The position numbers were made by a program, and so were the translations under genes. From JASJAR01 sp039198225 (lineage in GTDB: Bacteria > Pseudomonadota > Alphaproteobacteria > Rhodobacterales > Rhodobacteraceae): a DNA stretch of 64,000 nt. The stretch is from NCBI GenBank assembly GCA_039198225.1, contig JBCCTQ010000001.1:1-64000 (forward strand), in the 5' to 3' direction. Shown here piece after piece: positions 1 to 7,976 of the stretch; positions within the stretch are counted from its first letter, which is position 1; every line of letters starts with the position of its first letter. The notes beneath the pieces are model-generated. The model had not been told where the DNA came from. It saw nothing but the letters and a program-made list of their open reading frames with translations, and did no database searches.

Positions 1-2
1 CC

Positions 3-1514
3 TCACAAATCCATCAAGAGCCGCCGCGGATCCTCCAAGGCCTCTTTCACCCGCACTAGGAACGTGACCGCGCCTTTGCCGTCCACGATCCGGTGGTCGT
101 AGGAAAGCGCGAGGTACATCATCGGGCGGATGACGATTTCGCCGTTCACGACCATCGGCCGCTCTTGGATTTTGTGCATGCCGAGGATGCCCGATTGGGG
201 CGGGTTGAGAATGGGCGAAGACATGAGCGAGCCGTAAACGCCGCCGTTGGAGATCGTGAAGGTCCCGCCTTGCATTTCGGCCATCGAGAGCTTGCCGTCG
301 CGGGCGCGGAGGCCCAATTCGGCGATCTTTTTTTCGATGGCGGCGAAGCTCATTTGGTCGGCGTCGCGAACGACTGGTACGACGAGACCGTTGGGGGTGC
401 CGACAGCGATGCCCATATGCACAAAGTTCTTGTAGACGATGTCGGTGCCGTCGATCTCGGCGTTGACTTCGGGCACTTCGCGCAATGCATGGGAGCACGC
501 CTTGGTGAAAAACGACATGAAGCCCAGTTTCACGCCGTGCTTTTTCTCGAAGAGCTCTTTGTATTCTTTCCGAAGCGCCATCGTCGCAGTCATGTCGACC
601 TCGTTGTAGGTCGTCAGCATCGCCGCGGTGTTTTGCGCGTCCTTAAGTCGGCGGGCGATGGTTTGGCGGAGCCGGGTCATTCGGACCCGCTCTTCGCGGC
701 CCGCATCCTCTGCCGGAACTGGGGCGCGGGGCGGGGCGGCCGGCTCCGGGGCCGGGGGCGTCGAGGGGGCAGGGGATTTGAGCGCCTTTTGAACGTCCTC
801 CTTCATAATCCGGCCGTCCTTGCCGGTGCCTGTCACCTGGGAAGGGTCGAGCTTGTGCTCGGCCATCATTTTGTTGGCCGATGGGGCGTTCTCGATATCC
901 GCATTGGGCGAACTGGCCGGATTGGCGTCCGGGGCGGGCGCGGCCGGGGCCGGTGCGACAGCGCCTCCTCCGGCTGCCAAGAGCCCGAGTTTGCCCCCTG
1001 CTTCGACGGTCGCCCCCTCAGCGGCGAGGATTTCAGAGAGCGTGCCAGCGGCCGGCGCCGGGACTTCGACGCTCACCTTGTCGGTTTCGAGTTCGCAGAG
1101 CATTTCGTCGGCGGCGACCGCATCGCCTACGGATTTGAACCAGGTTGAAACCGTCGCTTCGGTGACGCTTTCGCCTAAGGCTGGCACCATGATGTCGATG
1201 TTAGCAGCGGACCCAGCATCGGCGCCGTTGGTTGGGGCGGCGGCCGGGGCAGGTGCGGGTGGCGCTTCGGCGCCTGCCCCTTCAGACAGCGTGGCCAATA
1301 GTGCATCGACCCCGACGCTTGCCCCTTCGTCGGCCAGGATCTCGGCGAGCGTTCCCGCGGCGGGAGAGGGGACTTCGACGGTCACCTTATCGGTTTCGAG
1401 CTCGCAGATCATCTCGTCCACGGCCACGCTATCACCGGGTTTTTTGAACCACGTTGCAACGGTCGCTTCGGTGACGCTTTCGCCTAATGCGGGGACGCGG
1501 ATTTCGATGGACAT
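3..1514 (-). CDS. odhB: Dihydrolipoamide succinyltransferase (2-oxoglutarate dehydrogenase E2) with two lipoyl domains
   Basis: E2 core of the 2-oxoglutarate dehydrogenase complex; it transfers the succinyl group from lipoamide to CoA in the TCA cycle. The 503-residue product begins MSIEIRVPALGESVTEAT. Two tandem lipoyl domains lie at about residues 1-77 and 106-180, each carrying the lipoylation motif ELETDKV. They are joined by Ala/Pro-rich linkers to a peripheral-subunit-binding domain (about 215-255). The catalytic domain ends with the active-site motif SYDHRIVDG. The ATG at 1514 is chosen because the lipoyl domain starts there; the frame stays open upstream but only as a shadow of odhA. 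It lies 5 bp downstream of odhA. Single-lipoyl E2o is the textbook form; the double form is a lineage feature or a duplication. The stop is inside the window. Confidence 0.95.
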   Translation of the reverse strand: MSIEIRVPALGESVTEATVATWFKKPGDSVAVDEMICELETDKVTVEVPSPAAGTLAEILADEGASVGVDALLATLSEGAGAEAPPAPAPAAAPTNGADAGSAANIDIMVPALGESVTEATVSTWFKSVGDAVAADEMLCELETDKVSVEVPAPAAGTLSEILAAEGATVEAGGKLGLLAAGGGAVAPAPAAPAPDANPASSPNADIENAPSANKMMAEHKLDPSQVTGTGKDGRIMKEDVQKALKSPAPSTPPAPEPAAPPRAPVPAEDAGREERVRMTRLRQTIARRLKDAQNTAAMLTTYNEVDMTATMALRKEYKELFEKKHGVKLGFMSFFTKACSHALREVPEVNAEIDGTDIVYKNFVHMGIAVGTPNGLVVPVVRDADQMSFAAIEKKIAELGLRARDGKLSMAEMQGGTFTISNGGVYGSLMSSPILNPPQSGILGMHKIQERPMVVNGEIVIRPMMYLALSYDHRIVDGKGAVTFLVRVKEALEDPRRLLMDL

Positions 1515-1519
1515 GGGCG

Positions 1520-4471
1520 TTAGGCTCCTTCGACGGTGAACGCCTGGTTGACCAGGTCTGCCTGTTGGGCTTTGTGGGCGGAGGCGAGCCCGGTGGCGGG
1601 CGAGGCCGCGGCGGGCCGACCGGCATAGCGTGCCCGATTGTTTTTGGCACCAATCCGGGTGAGGACCCATTCAAGATTGGGGTCCATAAAGGTCCAAGCG
1701 CCTTGGTTCTTCGGCTCTTCCTGGCACCAAACAAAATCGGCGTTGGGGAAGCGCTCGAGTTCCTTGACGAGGGACAGGGCTGGGACCGGATAGAACTGCT
1801 CGACACGGAGAAGATAGACGTCATCGAGCCCGCGCTCGTCGCGTTCTTCAAGGAGGTCGTAATAGACCTTGCCTGAGCAGAGAACGACCCGGCGAATCTT
1901 GTCATCCGATTTCAGCACCGTGTCCGACATGCCCTGTTGGGCATCGTCCCATAGCACCCGGTGGAAGGACGAGCCATTGGTGAATTCCTCGGCCCGGCTG
2001 ACCGCGCGTTTGTGGCGAAGAAGCGATTTGGGCGTCATCAGAACCAAGGGTTTGCGGTAATCTCGGTGGAGCTGACGGCGTAGGATGTGGAAGTAGTTGG
2101 CCGGCGTCGTGCAATTAGCGACGATCCAATTGTCTTCGGCACACATCTGGAGGAAGCGTTCGAGCCGGGCGGATGAATGCTCGGGGCCCTGGCCTTCGAA
2201 CCCGTGGGGAAGGAGCATGACCAACCCACTCATCCGGAGCCATTTCCGCTCGCCGGAGGAAATGAACTGATCGAACATGATCTGGGCGCCATTGGCGAAA
2301 TCGCCGAATTGGGCCTCCCACAGGACCAGCGCATTGGGTTCGGCGAGGGAATAGCCGTATTCGAACCCGAGGACGGCGTATTCCGATAGCATCGAGTCAA
2401 TGACTTCGTATTGCGATTGGCCGGCACGGATATGGTTGAGCGGGTAGTATTTCTCTTCCGTATTCTGGTCGACATAGGCCGAGTGGCGTTGCGAGAAGGT
2501 CCCACGCGTCGAGTCCTGGCCCGCGAGGCGGACCGGATAGCCCTCGGTGAGGAGTGAGCCGAAAGCCAAGGCTTCGGCGGTGGCCCAGTCAAACCCTTCG
2601 CCTTTATCGAACATCTTCGCTTTCGCTTCGATAAGGCGACCCACGGTGCGGTGTAGTTTTAACCCCTCTGGCGTCCGCGTCAGAGCCTGGCCTATGTCGG
2701 CCAACGTCTCCTCGGCGATCGCAGTTTTCCCCCGTTCGTATTGGCCTTTGTCGCGGTCAAGATGCGACCAGCGCCCGTCGAGCCAATCGGCTTTATTGGG
2801 TTTGTAGGTTTTCCCGGTCTCAAACTCTTCGTTGAGATGGGCCTGGAAGCCCGCCTTCATGTCTTCGATTTCGCCTTCGGGAATGAGACCGTCGCGCACC
2901 AGCCGCTCGGTATAGAGCGAGAGCGTTGTCTTATGGCCTTTGATCCGCTGATACATGGCCGGGTTGGTGAACATCGGCTCGTCGCCTTCGTTATGGCCGA
3001 AGCGGCGATAGCAGAAGATGTCGATGACCACGTCTTTATGGAACATCTGGCGGAATTCGGTGGCCACTTTAGCCGCATGGACCACGGCTTCTGGATCGTC
3101 CCCATTCACATGGAAAATCGGCGCCTCAACCATGAGTGCAATATCCGTAGGATAGGGCGATGAGCGTGAATGGTGGGGAGCCGTGGTAAAGCCGATCTGG
3201 TTGTTGACCACGATATGGATCGTGCCGCCGGTGCGGTGACCGGCGAGGCCCGAAAGCCCGAAACACTCCGCCACCACGCCTTGGCCCGCAAATGCTGCGT
3301 CACCGTGGAGAAGGATCGGCAGGCTGATAATCCGGTCCGCGTCCCCCATTTGGGCCTGTTTGGCACGCGCTTTGCCCAATACTACTGGATTAACGGCTTC
3401 GAGATGGGACGGGTTGGCCGTGAGCGACAGATGGACCGAATTGCCGTCAAATTCCCGGTCGTGGGAGGCACCAAGATGGTACTTCACGTCGCCCGATCCG
3501 TCGACGTCCTCTGGTTTGAAGCTCCCGCCTTGGAATTCGTTGAATATGGCTCGGTAGGGTTTGCCCATCACGTTGGCGAGCACCGAAAGCCGGCCCCGGT
3601 GGGGCATGCCGATGACAATATCTTTAACGCCGAGCGCCCCGCCCCGTTTGATGATTTGCTCCATGGCCGGTATGAGGCTTTCGCCGCCGTCGAGGCCGAA
3701 CCGCTTGGTGCCGGTATATTTGACGTGGAGGAATTTTTCGAAACCTTCCGCCTCGACGAGCTTATTTAGGATCGCTTTTCGGCCTTCGCGGGTAAAGGTG
3801 ACCTCTTTCCCGAACCCTTCGATCCGCTCCTTGAGCCAGCCCGCTTCGGCTGGATTGGAAATATGCATGTATTGGAGCGCGAAGGTGCCGCAATAGGTGC
3901 GCTGGACGATGGCGAGTATTTCCCGCATCGACGCCAATTCGAGGCCGAGTACGTTGTCGATGAAAATCGGCCGGTCCATATCGGCCTCGGTGAAGCCGTA
4001 AGATTTGGGGTCGAGTTCCGGTGTTAGGTTTTTGCTCCGCATTCCCAATGGATCGAGATCGGCCACAAGATGGCCCCGGATCCGGTAGGCGCGGATGATC
4101 ATGAGTGCCCGGAGCGAGTCCACCACGGCCTGACGCGCGGCCTCATCACTGATGGCCACACCCTTATCCGCGGCTTTGGATTTGATCTTTTCGGCCTGTT
4201 TCGTGGGTTCCGCCCATTGCCCATCGAGAGCCGCGGTCAGTTCATCGTCGGGTTGTGGCGGCCAGTCTTTGCGTGCCCAGGACGGGCCCTCGGCTTCGCG
4301 TTTGGCGTCGATTTCCGTGTCGCCAAGCCCTTTGAAAAATGCTTGCCAGGCTTCGTCAACCGCCGCCGGGTTGTCGGCGTAGCGGGCGTAGAGTTGTTCG
4401 ACATAAGCCGCGTTCGCACCTTGAAGGAACGAGGAAGCATGGAATTGGTCGTTTGGGGATTGGTCAGTCAT
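1520..4471 (-). CDS. odhA: 2-oxoglutarate dehydrogenase E1 component
   Basis: Thiamine-diphosphate-dependent decarboxylase of the 2-oxoglutarate dehydrogenase complex (2-oxoglutarate to succinyl-lipoamide plus CO2). The product is 983 residues, the normal size for the family. The N-terminal E2-contact segment (DQFHASSFLQGANAAYVEQL) is followed by the dehydrogenase domain with the motifs MPHRGRLSVLANVMGKP and LHGDAAFAGQGVV. The C-terminal part contains the transketolase-type pyrimidine domain (FEYGYSLAEPNALVLWEAQF) and the E1 C-terminal domain (VRVEQFYPVPALS type). ATG at 4471 is preceded by a GAGGT ribosome site. Its first 8 bp overlap the end of the DUF805 gene, and odhB follows after 5 bp, so translation is probably coupled. 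Confidence 0.97.
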   Translation of the reverse strand: MTDQSPNDQFHASSFLQGANAAYVEQLYARYADNPAAVDEAWQAFFKGLGDTEIDAKREAEGPSWARKDWPPQPDDELTAALDGQWAEPTKQAEKIKSKAADKGVAISDEAARQAVVDSLRALMIIRAYRIRGHLVADLDPLGMRSKNLTPELDPKSYGFTEADMDRPIFIDNVLGLELASMREILAIVQRTYCGTFALQYMHISNPAEAGWLKERIEGFGKEVTFTREGRKAILNKLVEAEGFEKFLHVKYTGTKRFGLDGGESLIPAMEQIIKRGGALGVKDIVIGMPHRGRLSVLANVMGKPYRAIFNEFQGGSFKPEDVDGSGDVKYHLGASHDREFDGNSVHLSLTANPSHLEAVNPVVLGKARAKQAQMGDADRIISLPILLHGDAAFAGQGVVAECFGLSGLAGHRTGGTIHIVVNNQIGFTTAPHHSRSSPYPTDIALMVEAPIFHVNGDDPEAVVHAAKVATEFRQMFHKDVVIDIFCYRRFGHNEGDEPMFTNPAMYQRIKGHKTTLSLYTERLVRDGLIPEGEIEDMKAGFQAHLNEEFETGKTYKPNKADWLDGRWSHLDRDKGQYERGKTAIAEETLADIGQALTRTPEGLKLHRTVGRLIEAKAKMFDKGEGFDWATAEALAFGSLLTEGYPVRLAGQDSTRGTFSQRHSAYVDQNTEEKYYPLNHIRAGQSQYEVIDSMLSEYAVLGFEYGYSLAEPNALVLWEAQFGDFANGAQIMFDQFISSGERKWLRMSGLVMLLPHGFEGQGPEHSSARLERFLQMCAEDNWIVANCTTPANYFHILRRQLHRDYRKPLVLMTPKSLLRHKRAVSRAEEFTNGSSFHRVLWDDAQQGMSDTVLKSDDKIRRVVLCSGKVYYDLLEERDERGLDDVYLLRVEQFYPVPALSLVKELERFPNADFVWCQEEPKNQGAWTFMDPNLEWVLTRIGAKNNRARYAGRPAAASPATGLASAHKAQQADLVNQAFTVEGA

Positions 4472-4958
4472 CGGGTGACCTCATTGGGTTAGATAGGGGG
4501 CGAGTTGGCATAGTAAGCGCAGCCAACACGGCACCCGTTGAAATCAAAAATGCACAGATCATGGCAATTGAAAACGGCCATGACGCAAATCCGTTATAGT
4601 TCGAAGAGCTGGCTGATCCGGAGATTGCTCGACCTCCAAGATAAGAGACGATCACGAGCAGAGCAGGCAAGAATATCAGGACCCCATGCCATCCCATGTC
4701 ATTTGAACGGCGTGCGCCCGCCGAACGAAAAGGAATGGCGAAAACCAATATCACGGCCCAGATGAGAGGGTGGTAATTGCCACTCACTCGGCTTCCGCCT
4801 TCGGTCAGCCCTATGTCTGCCAGAGTTACTGGGACAATCAGCATGCCGAAAGAAACTGAGAGGAACAGGGCAAACCACCAAAATTCACGCCGAGAGGTCC
4901 TTCCTCCAAGTGCAAAAGAGTGTATCAGACCTGATCTGATGGAATGCTCCGGTCCCAT
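4464..4958 (-). CDS. DUF805-type small membrane protein
   Basis: Unknown function. The 164-residue protein resembles the DUF805 family of small inner-membrane proteins: an N-terminal amphipathic segment with GRTSRREFWWF, then about four hydrophobic segments (roughly residues 28-50, 66-80, 92-110 and 130-150). The motif RSAGARRSNDMGWHG fits the family pattern of a basic, Asp-containing loop. ATG at 4958 is preferred over an adjacent GTG at 4961 because a GGAAGG ribosome site lies 5 nt upstream of it. It sits between sucD and odhA on the same strand and overlaps odhA by 8 bp, so it probably belongs to the same transcript. No catalytic role is visible; a membrane or accessory role is only inferred. 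Confidence 0.75.
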   Translation of the reverse strand: MGPEHSIRSGLIHSFALGGRTSRREFWWFALFLSVSFGMLIVPVTLADIGLTEGGSRVSGNYHPLIWAVILVFAIPFRSAGARRSNDMGWHGVLIFLPALLVIVSYLGGRAISGSASSSNYNGFASWPFSIAMICAFLISTGAVLAALTMPTRPLSNPMRSPDD

Positions 4959-5139
4959 CACGGCCTTCCCGCCCCGTGAGCAACTCCGTCCAGAGCCCGC
5001 CGGGCCCGAATGGGCGGGAGCGTGGCGCGCACATTCGGGCCAGGAACTTCGCCTTGCTGATCAGATACGCGTCTTGCCATTTCCTCTTCCTATTGCGCCG
5101 CGCAAGCGATCCGATAATGCGCCCATGTCCGCGGGCGGG

Positions 5140-6021
5140 TTAGCCAATCGCCTCCAAAACCGCCTCACCAAGCCCGGCCGGGCTTTCGGCGACGACAATG
5201 CCGGCTGACTTCATCGCTTCGATCTTGTCTTCCGCACCGCCTTTGCCGCCAGCCACGATAGCGCCCGCATGACCCATGCGACGGCCCGGGGGGGCTGTGC
5301 GACCTGCAATGAAGCCCGCGCAGGGTTTCGAGCGGCCTTTCTTGGCTTCGTCTTTGAGGAATTGTGCGGCGTCTTCTTCGGCCGATCCGCCGATTTCGCC
5401 GATCATGATGATCGATTGGGTTTCGTCATCGGCCAGGAACCATTCGAGGACGTCGAGATGTTCGGTGCCCTTTATCGGGTCGCCGCCGATGCCGACGCAG
5501 GTGCTTTGCCCGAGACCCACATCGGAGGTTTGCTTGACCGCTTCGTAAGTGAGCGTCCCCGAGCGCGACACGACACCGACTGAGCCTTTCTTGTGGATAT
5601 GGCCGGGCATTATGCCGATCTTGCATTCGTCGGGCGTAATGACGCCCGGGCAATTGGGCCCAATTAATTTGGTCGATGATCCGTCAAGGGCGCGTTTGAC
5701 TTTCATCATGTCGAGGACGGGGATGCCTTCGGTGATGCAGACGACGAGGGGTATTTCGGCGTCGATGGCTTCGAGGATCGAATCCGCCGCGAAGGGGGGT
5801 GGGACATAGATGACACTCGCCGTGGCGTCCGTAGCGGCCATGGCCTCATGGACGCTGTCAAAGACCGGGCGGTCGAGATGGGTCTGTCCGCCTTTGCCCG
5901 GTGTGACCCCGCCAACCATTTGCGTGCCGTAAGCGATGGCTTGTTCGGAATGGAAGGTGCCCTGGGAGCCGGTGAAGCCCTGGCAGATGACGCGGGTGTC
6001 TTTGTTTATGAGGACAGACAT
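5140..6021 (-). CDS. sucD: Succinyl-CoA synthetase alpha subunit
   Basis: Alpha subunit of succinate-CoA ligase (succinyl-CoA + ADP/GDP + Pi to succinate + CoA + NTP). The product is 293 residues, full length. The N-terminal CoA-binding Rossmann domain begins MSVLINKDTRVICQGFTGSQG. The C-terminal flavodoxin-like half carries the phosphohistidine region GRRMGHAGAIVAGG (active His about residue 252). The motif IGPNCPGVITPDECKIGIMPG is characteristic. It lies downstream of sucC, separated from it by a small unknown gene, and upstream of the DUF805 gene and odhA, all on the minus strand. Confidence 0.97.
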   Translation of the reverse strand: MSVLINKDTRVICQGFTGSQGTFHSEQAIAYGTQMVGGVTPGKGGQTHLDRPVFDSVHEAMAATDATASVIYVPPPFAADSILEAIDAEIPLVVCITEGIPVLDMMKVKRALDGSSTKLIGPNCPGVITPDECKIGIMPGHIHKKGSVGVVSRSGTLTYEAVKQTSDVGLGQSTCVGIGGDPIKGTEHLDVLEWFLADDETQSIIMIGEIGGSAEEDAAQFLKDEAKKGRSKPCAGFIAGRTAPPGRRMGHAGAIVAGGKGGAEDKIEAMKSAGIVVAESPAGLGEAVLEAIG

Positions 6022-6104
6022 TTCTTAGTTCCTTCGTGGGGCGGGATTTATCGCGCCATTCCTTAGGACCGGGTGAGCCCGGCCCCGACTATCGCCGATG
6101 AGCG

Positions 6105-6548
6105 TCATTGGGGGACGTCCAGGTTTCGTAACATGGACTCAACTTCCCCCACGCCCTCGATCCCCGGTGTTCGGATTGTGAAGCTCGTCACGTCAAACGG
6201 ACCGGACCAAACGCCCGCTGGCTGGTGCATCAAGAGCTTTGGTGCGGAATAATCGAATTGCATTTGTAGAACGTCTTCTGCTTCCAAAACCGAATAAATG
6301 TGATTCAGTTGGTCGCGCGAACAAAAGACCCCACCGGTTATTCGTAAATCGCTTCCTGGGGTTCTGAGGGAGCGCACTTGTCCCGCGCGCGGTAGGCTAA
6401 TGTGCTCGGCAGTTACGATCTTGATTTGGTAATCGAGACCGCTTTCGGCGAGCGCGCTGCTTGATACCGTGATGATGCACATATCGCCTTGGGGAAGCGT
6501 TTTTGCTTCTACCTTGTAGCCGCCAATTTCAAATGAGTCCGATTCCAT
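6105..6548 (-). CDS. Unknown 147-residue protein between sucC and sucD
   Basis: Not recognised. The 147-residue, mildly acidic soluble protein has no signal peptide or membrane segment. It starts MESDSFEIGGYKVEAKTLPQ and looks mostly beta-strand, alternating polar and hydrophobic stretches (VEAKTL, MCIITVSSS, YQIKIVTAEHISL). Two cysteines (in DMCIITV and GVFCSRDQ) are not arranged as a metal site. ATG at 6548 follows a GAAGGA ribosome site at a normal distance, and codon use does not differ obviously from its neighbours. It lies 101 bp after sucC and 83 bp before sucD on the same strand, interrupting what is usually a tight sucCD pair. A function linked to succinyl-CoA synthetase is only a guess from position. 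Confidence 0.65.
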   Translation of the reverse strand: MESDSFEIGGYKVEAKTLPQGDMCIITVSSSALAESGLDYQIKIVTAEHISLPRAGQVRSLRTPGSDLRITGGVFCSRDQLNHIYSVLEAEDVLQMQFDYSAPKLLMHQPAGVWSGPFDVTSFTIRTPGIEGVGEVESMLRNLDVPQ

Positions 6549-6649
6549 CTTGTGTGTTGTCCTTCGTCCTCAACAACTTTCCGGGCCCAAACCCGAGACA
6601 GGTAGACGACGGATCCTATGGATTAACCTCCAGAGAAGCCCGTTCTGGG

Positions 6650-7843
6650 TCACCCTTTCACCGCCTTCACGATCTTCTCGGCCCCGTCCTTCAAATTGTC
6701 TGCCGCTATCACATTGAGGCCGGAGGTGTTGATGATCTCTTTGCCTTTCTCCACGTTCGTCCCTTCGAGCCGGACCACAAGGGGCACTGAGAGACCCACT
6801 TCTTTCACCGCGGCCACCACGCCTTCGGCAATGACATCGCAGCGCATGATGCCGCCGAAGATGTTCACCAAGATGCCTTTGACGTTGGGGTCCGAGGTGA
6901 TGATCTTGAACGCCTCGGTGACTTTCTCTTTCGTCGCCCCGCCGCCCACGTCGAGGAAGTTCGCCGGTTCCGCGCCGTAGAGCTTGATGATATCCATCGT
7001 TGCCATGGCGAGGCCCGCGCCGTTGACCATGCAGCCGATCTCGCCGTCGAGGGCGATGTAGTTGAGGTCAAATTTCGAGGCGGCGAGCTCTTTGGGGTCT
7101 TCTTCCGTTTCGTCGCGGAGTTCGGCGATATCGGGATGACGATAAAGGGCGTTTGAATCAAAGCCCATTTTCGCGTCGAGGCATTTCAAGTCACCGCCAT
7201 CAGTGACGATGAGCGGGTTGATCTCGAGCATCTCCATGTCTTTCTCGACAAAGAGTTTGTAGAGCGTGCCCATGAGTGCCACGCATTGCTTGATCTGCTT
7301 GCCTTCGAGCGCGAGTGCGAAGGCGATTTTCCGGCCGTGATAGGCCTGGTAGCCCGTGGCGGGATCGACCGTAAAAGTCAGGATTTTGTCGGGCGTCGAG
7401 GCGGCAACCTCTTCGATGTCCATACCGCCTTCGGTGGAGGCAACAAAGCTGACCCGTGATGTGACCCGGTCCACGAGGAGGGCGAGGTAAAGCTCGCGCT
7501 CGATCCCCGACCCGCCCTCAATATAGATCCGGTTGACCTGTTTCCCCACCGGTCCGGTCTGTTTGGTGACGAGTGTGCGGCCGAGCATCCGGCGGGCTTC
7601 TTCGGCGGCTTCGGTGGCCGAATGGGTCAGGCGAACCCCGCCCTTTTCGCCCGCATCGGCCTCCTTAAATGTGCCCTTTCCTCGGCCTCCGGCATGGATC
7701 TGGGCTTTGACCACCCAGAGCGGGCCTTCAAGCTCGCCAGCGGCTGCTTTGGCTTCGTCGGATTTGAGGACAGGGCGGCCGTCCGAGACCGGCGCTCCAT
7801 AGGATCTGAGGAGCGCCTTGGCTTGATATTCGTGGATGTTCAT
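6650..7843 (-). CDS. sucC: Succinyl-CoA synthetase beta subunit
   Basis: Beta subunit of succinate-CoA ligase, carrying the nucleotide-binding ATP-grasp domain. The product is 397 residues, as usual for the family. The N-terminus MNIHEYQAKALLRSYGAPV is diagnostic. The ATP-grasp region includes WVVKAQIHAGGRGKGTFK. The acidic metal site appears in EINPLIVTDGGDLKCLDAKM, and the C-terminal CoA-ligase domain has VNIFGGIMRCDVIAEG. It is the first suc gene after the fused glycosyltransferase/methyltransferase gene. A 126-bp gap upstream contains the double GTGATCAC palindrome, so a regulated promoter for the suc operon is likely there. Confidence 0.97.
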   Translation of the reverse strand: MNIHEYQAKALLRSYGAPVSDGRPVLKSDEAKAAAGELEGPLWVVKAQIHAGGRGKGTFKEADAGEKGGVRLTHSATEAAEEARRMLGRTLVTKQTGPVGKQVNRIYIEGGSGIERELYLALLVDRVTSRVSFVASTEGGMDIEEVAASTPDKILTFTVDPATGYQAYHGRKIAFALALEGKQIKQCVALMGTLYKLFVEKDMEMLEINPLIVTDGGDLKCLDAKMGFDSNALYRHPDIAELRDETEEDPKELAASKFDLNYIALDGEIGCMVNGAGLAMATMDIIKLYGAEPANFLDVGGGATKEKVTEAFKIITSDPNVKGILVNIFGGIMRCDVIAEGVVAAVKEVGLSVPLVVRLEGTNVEKGKEIINTSGLNVIAADNLKDGAEKIVKAVKG

Positions 7844-7941
7844 GGGGATATCCTGGACGGTCAGTCAAACTTAGGTCCACCGAAACCCGATTTTTCTTGC
7901 TAAACAAGTAATATGGGGTCGGAGCATGCGAGAAAATCGCG

Positions 7942-7976
7942 TTTGTGATCACAGCAGAAAAATCTGTGATCACAAA
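7942..7976 (-). promoter_or_regulatory. Double GTGATCAC operator ahead of sucC
   Basis: Two perfect 8-bp palindromes GTGATCAC lie at 7945-7952 and 7966-7973, centre to centre 21 bp. The outer flanks form a longer inverted repeat: TTTGTGATCACA on the left and TGTGATCACAAA on the right. The right half overlaps the stop codon region of the upstream gene (stop at 7970-7972). The left edge lies about 100 bp upstream of the sucC ATG. The same arrangement with identical spacing occurs ahead of sdhC at 14586-14620. It is read as a binding site for a shared dimeric regulator; the protein is not identified. It is not a canonical CRP site, which has TGTGA-N6-TCACA. Confidence 0.7.

Noticed and set aside
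93..1148. Long plus-strand open frames opposite odhB, odhA and other genes
   Set aside because: GC-rich antisense shadows of clearly conserved genes, without domains of their own.
4996..5018. CCCGCC/GGCGGG hairpin between sucD and the DUF805 gene
   Set aside because: Only a 6-bp stem with an 11-nt loop and no T-run; common by chance in GC-rich DNA.
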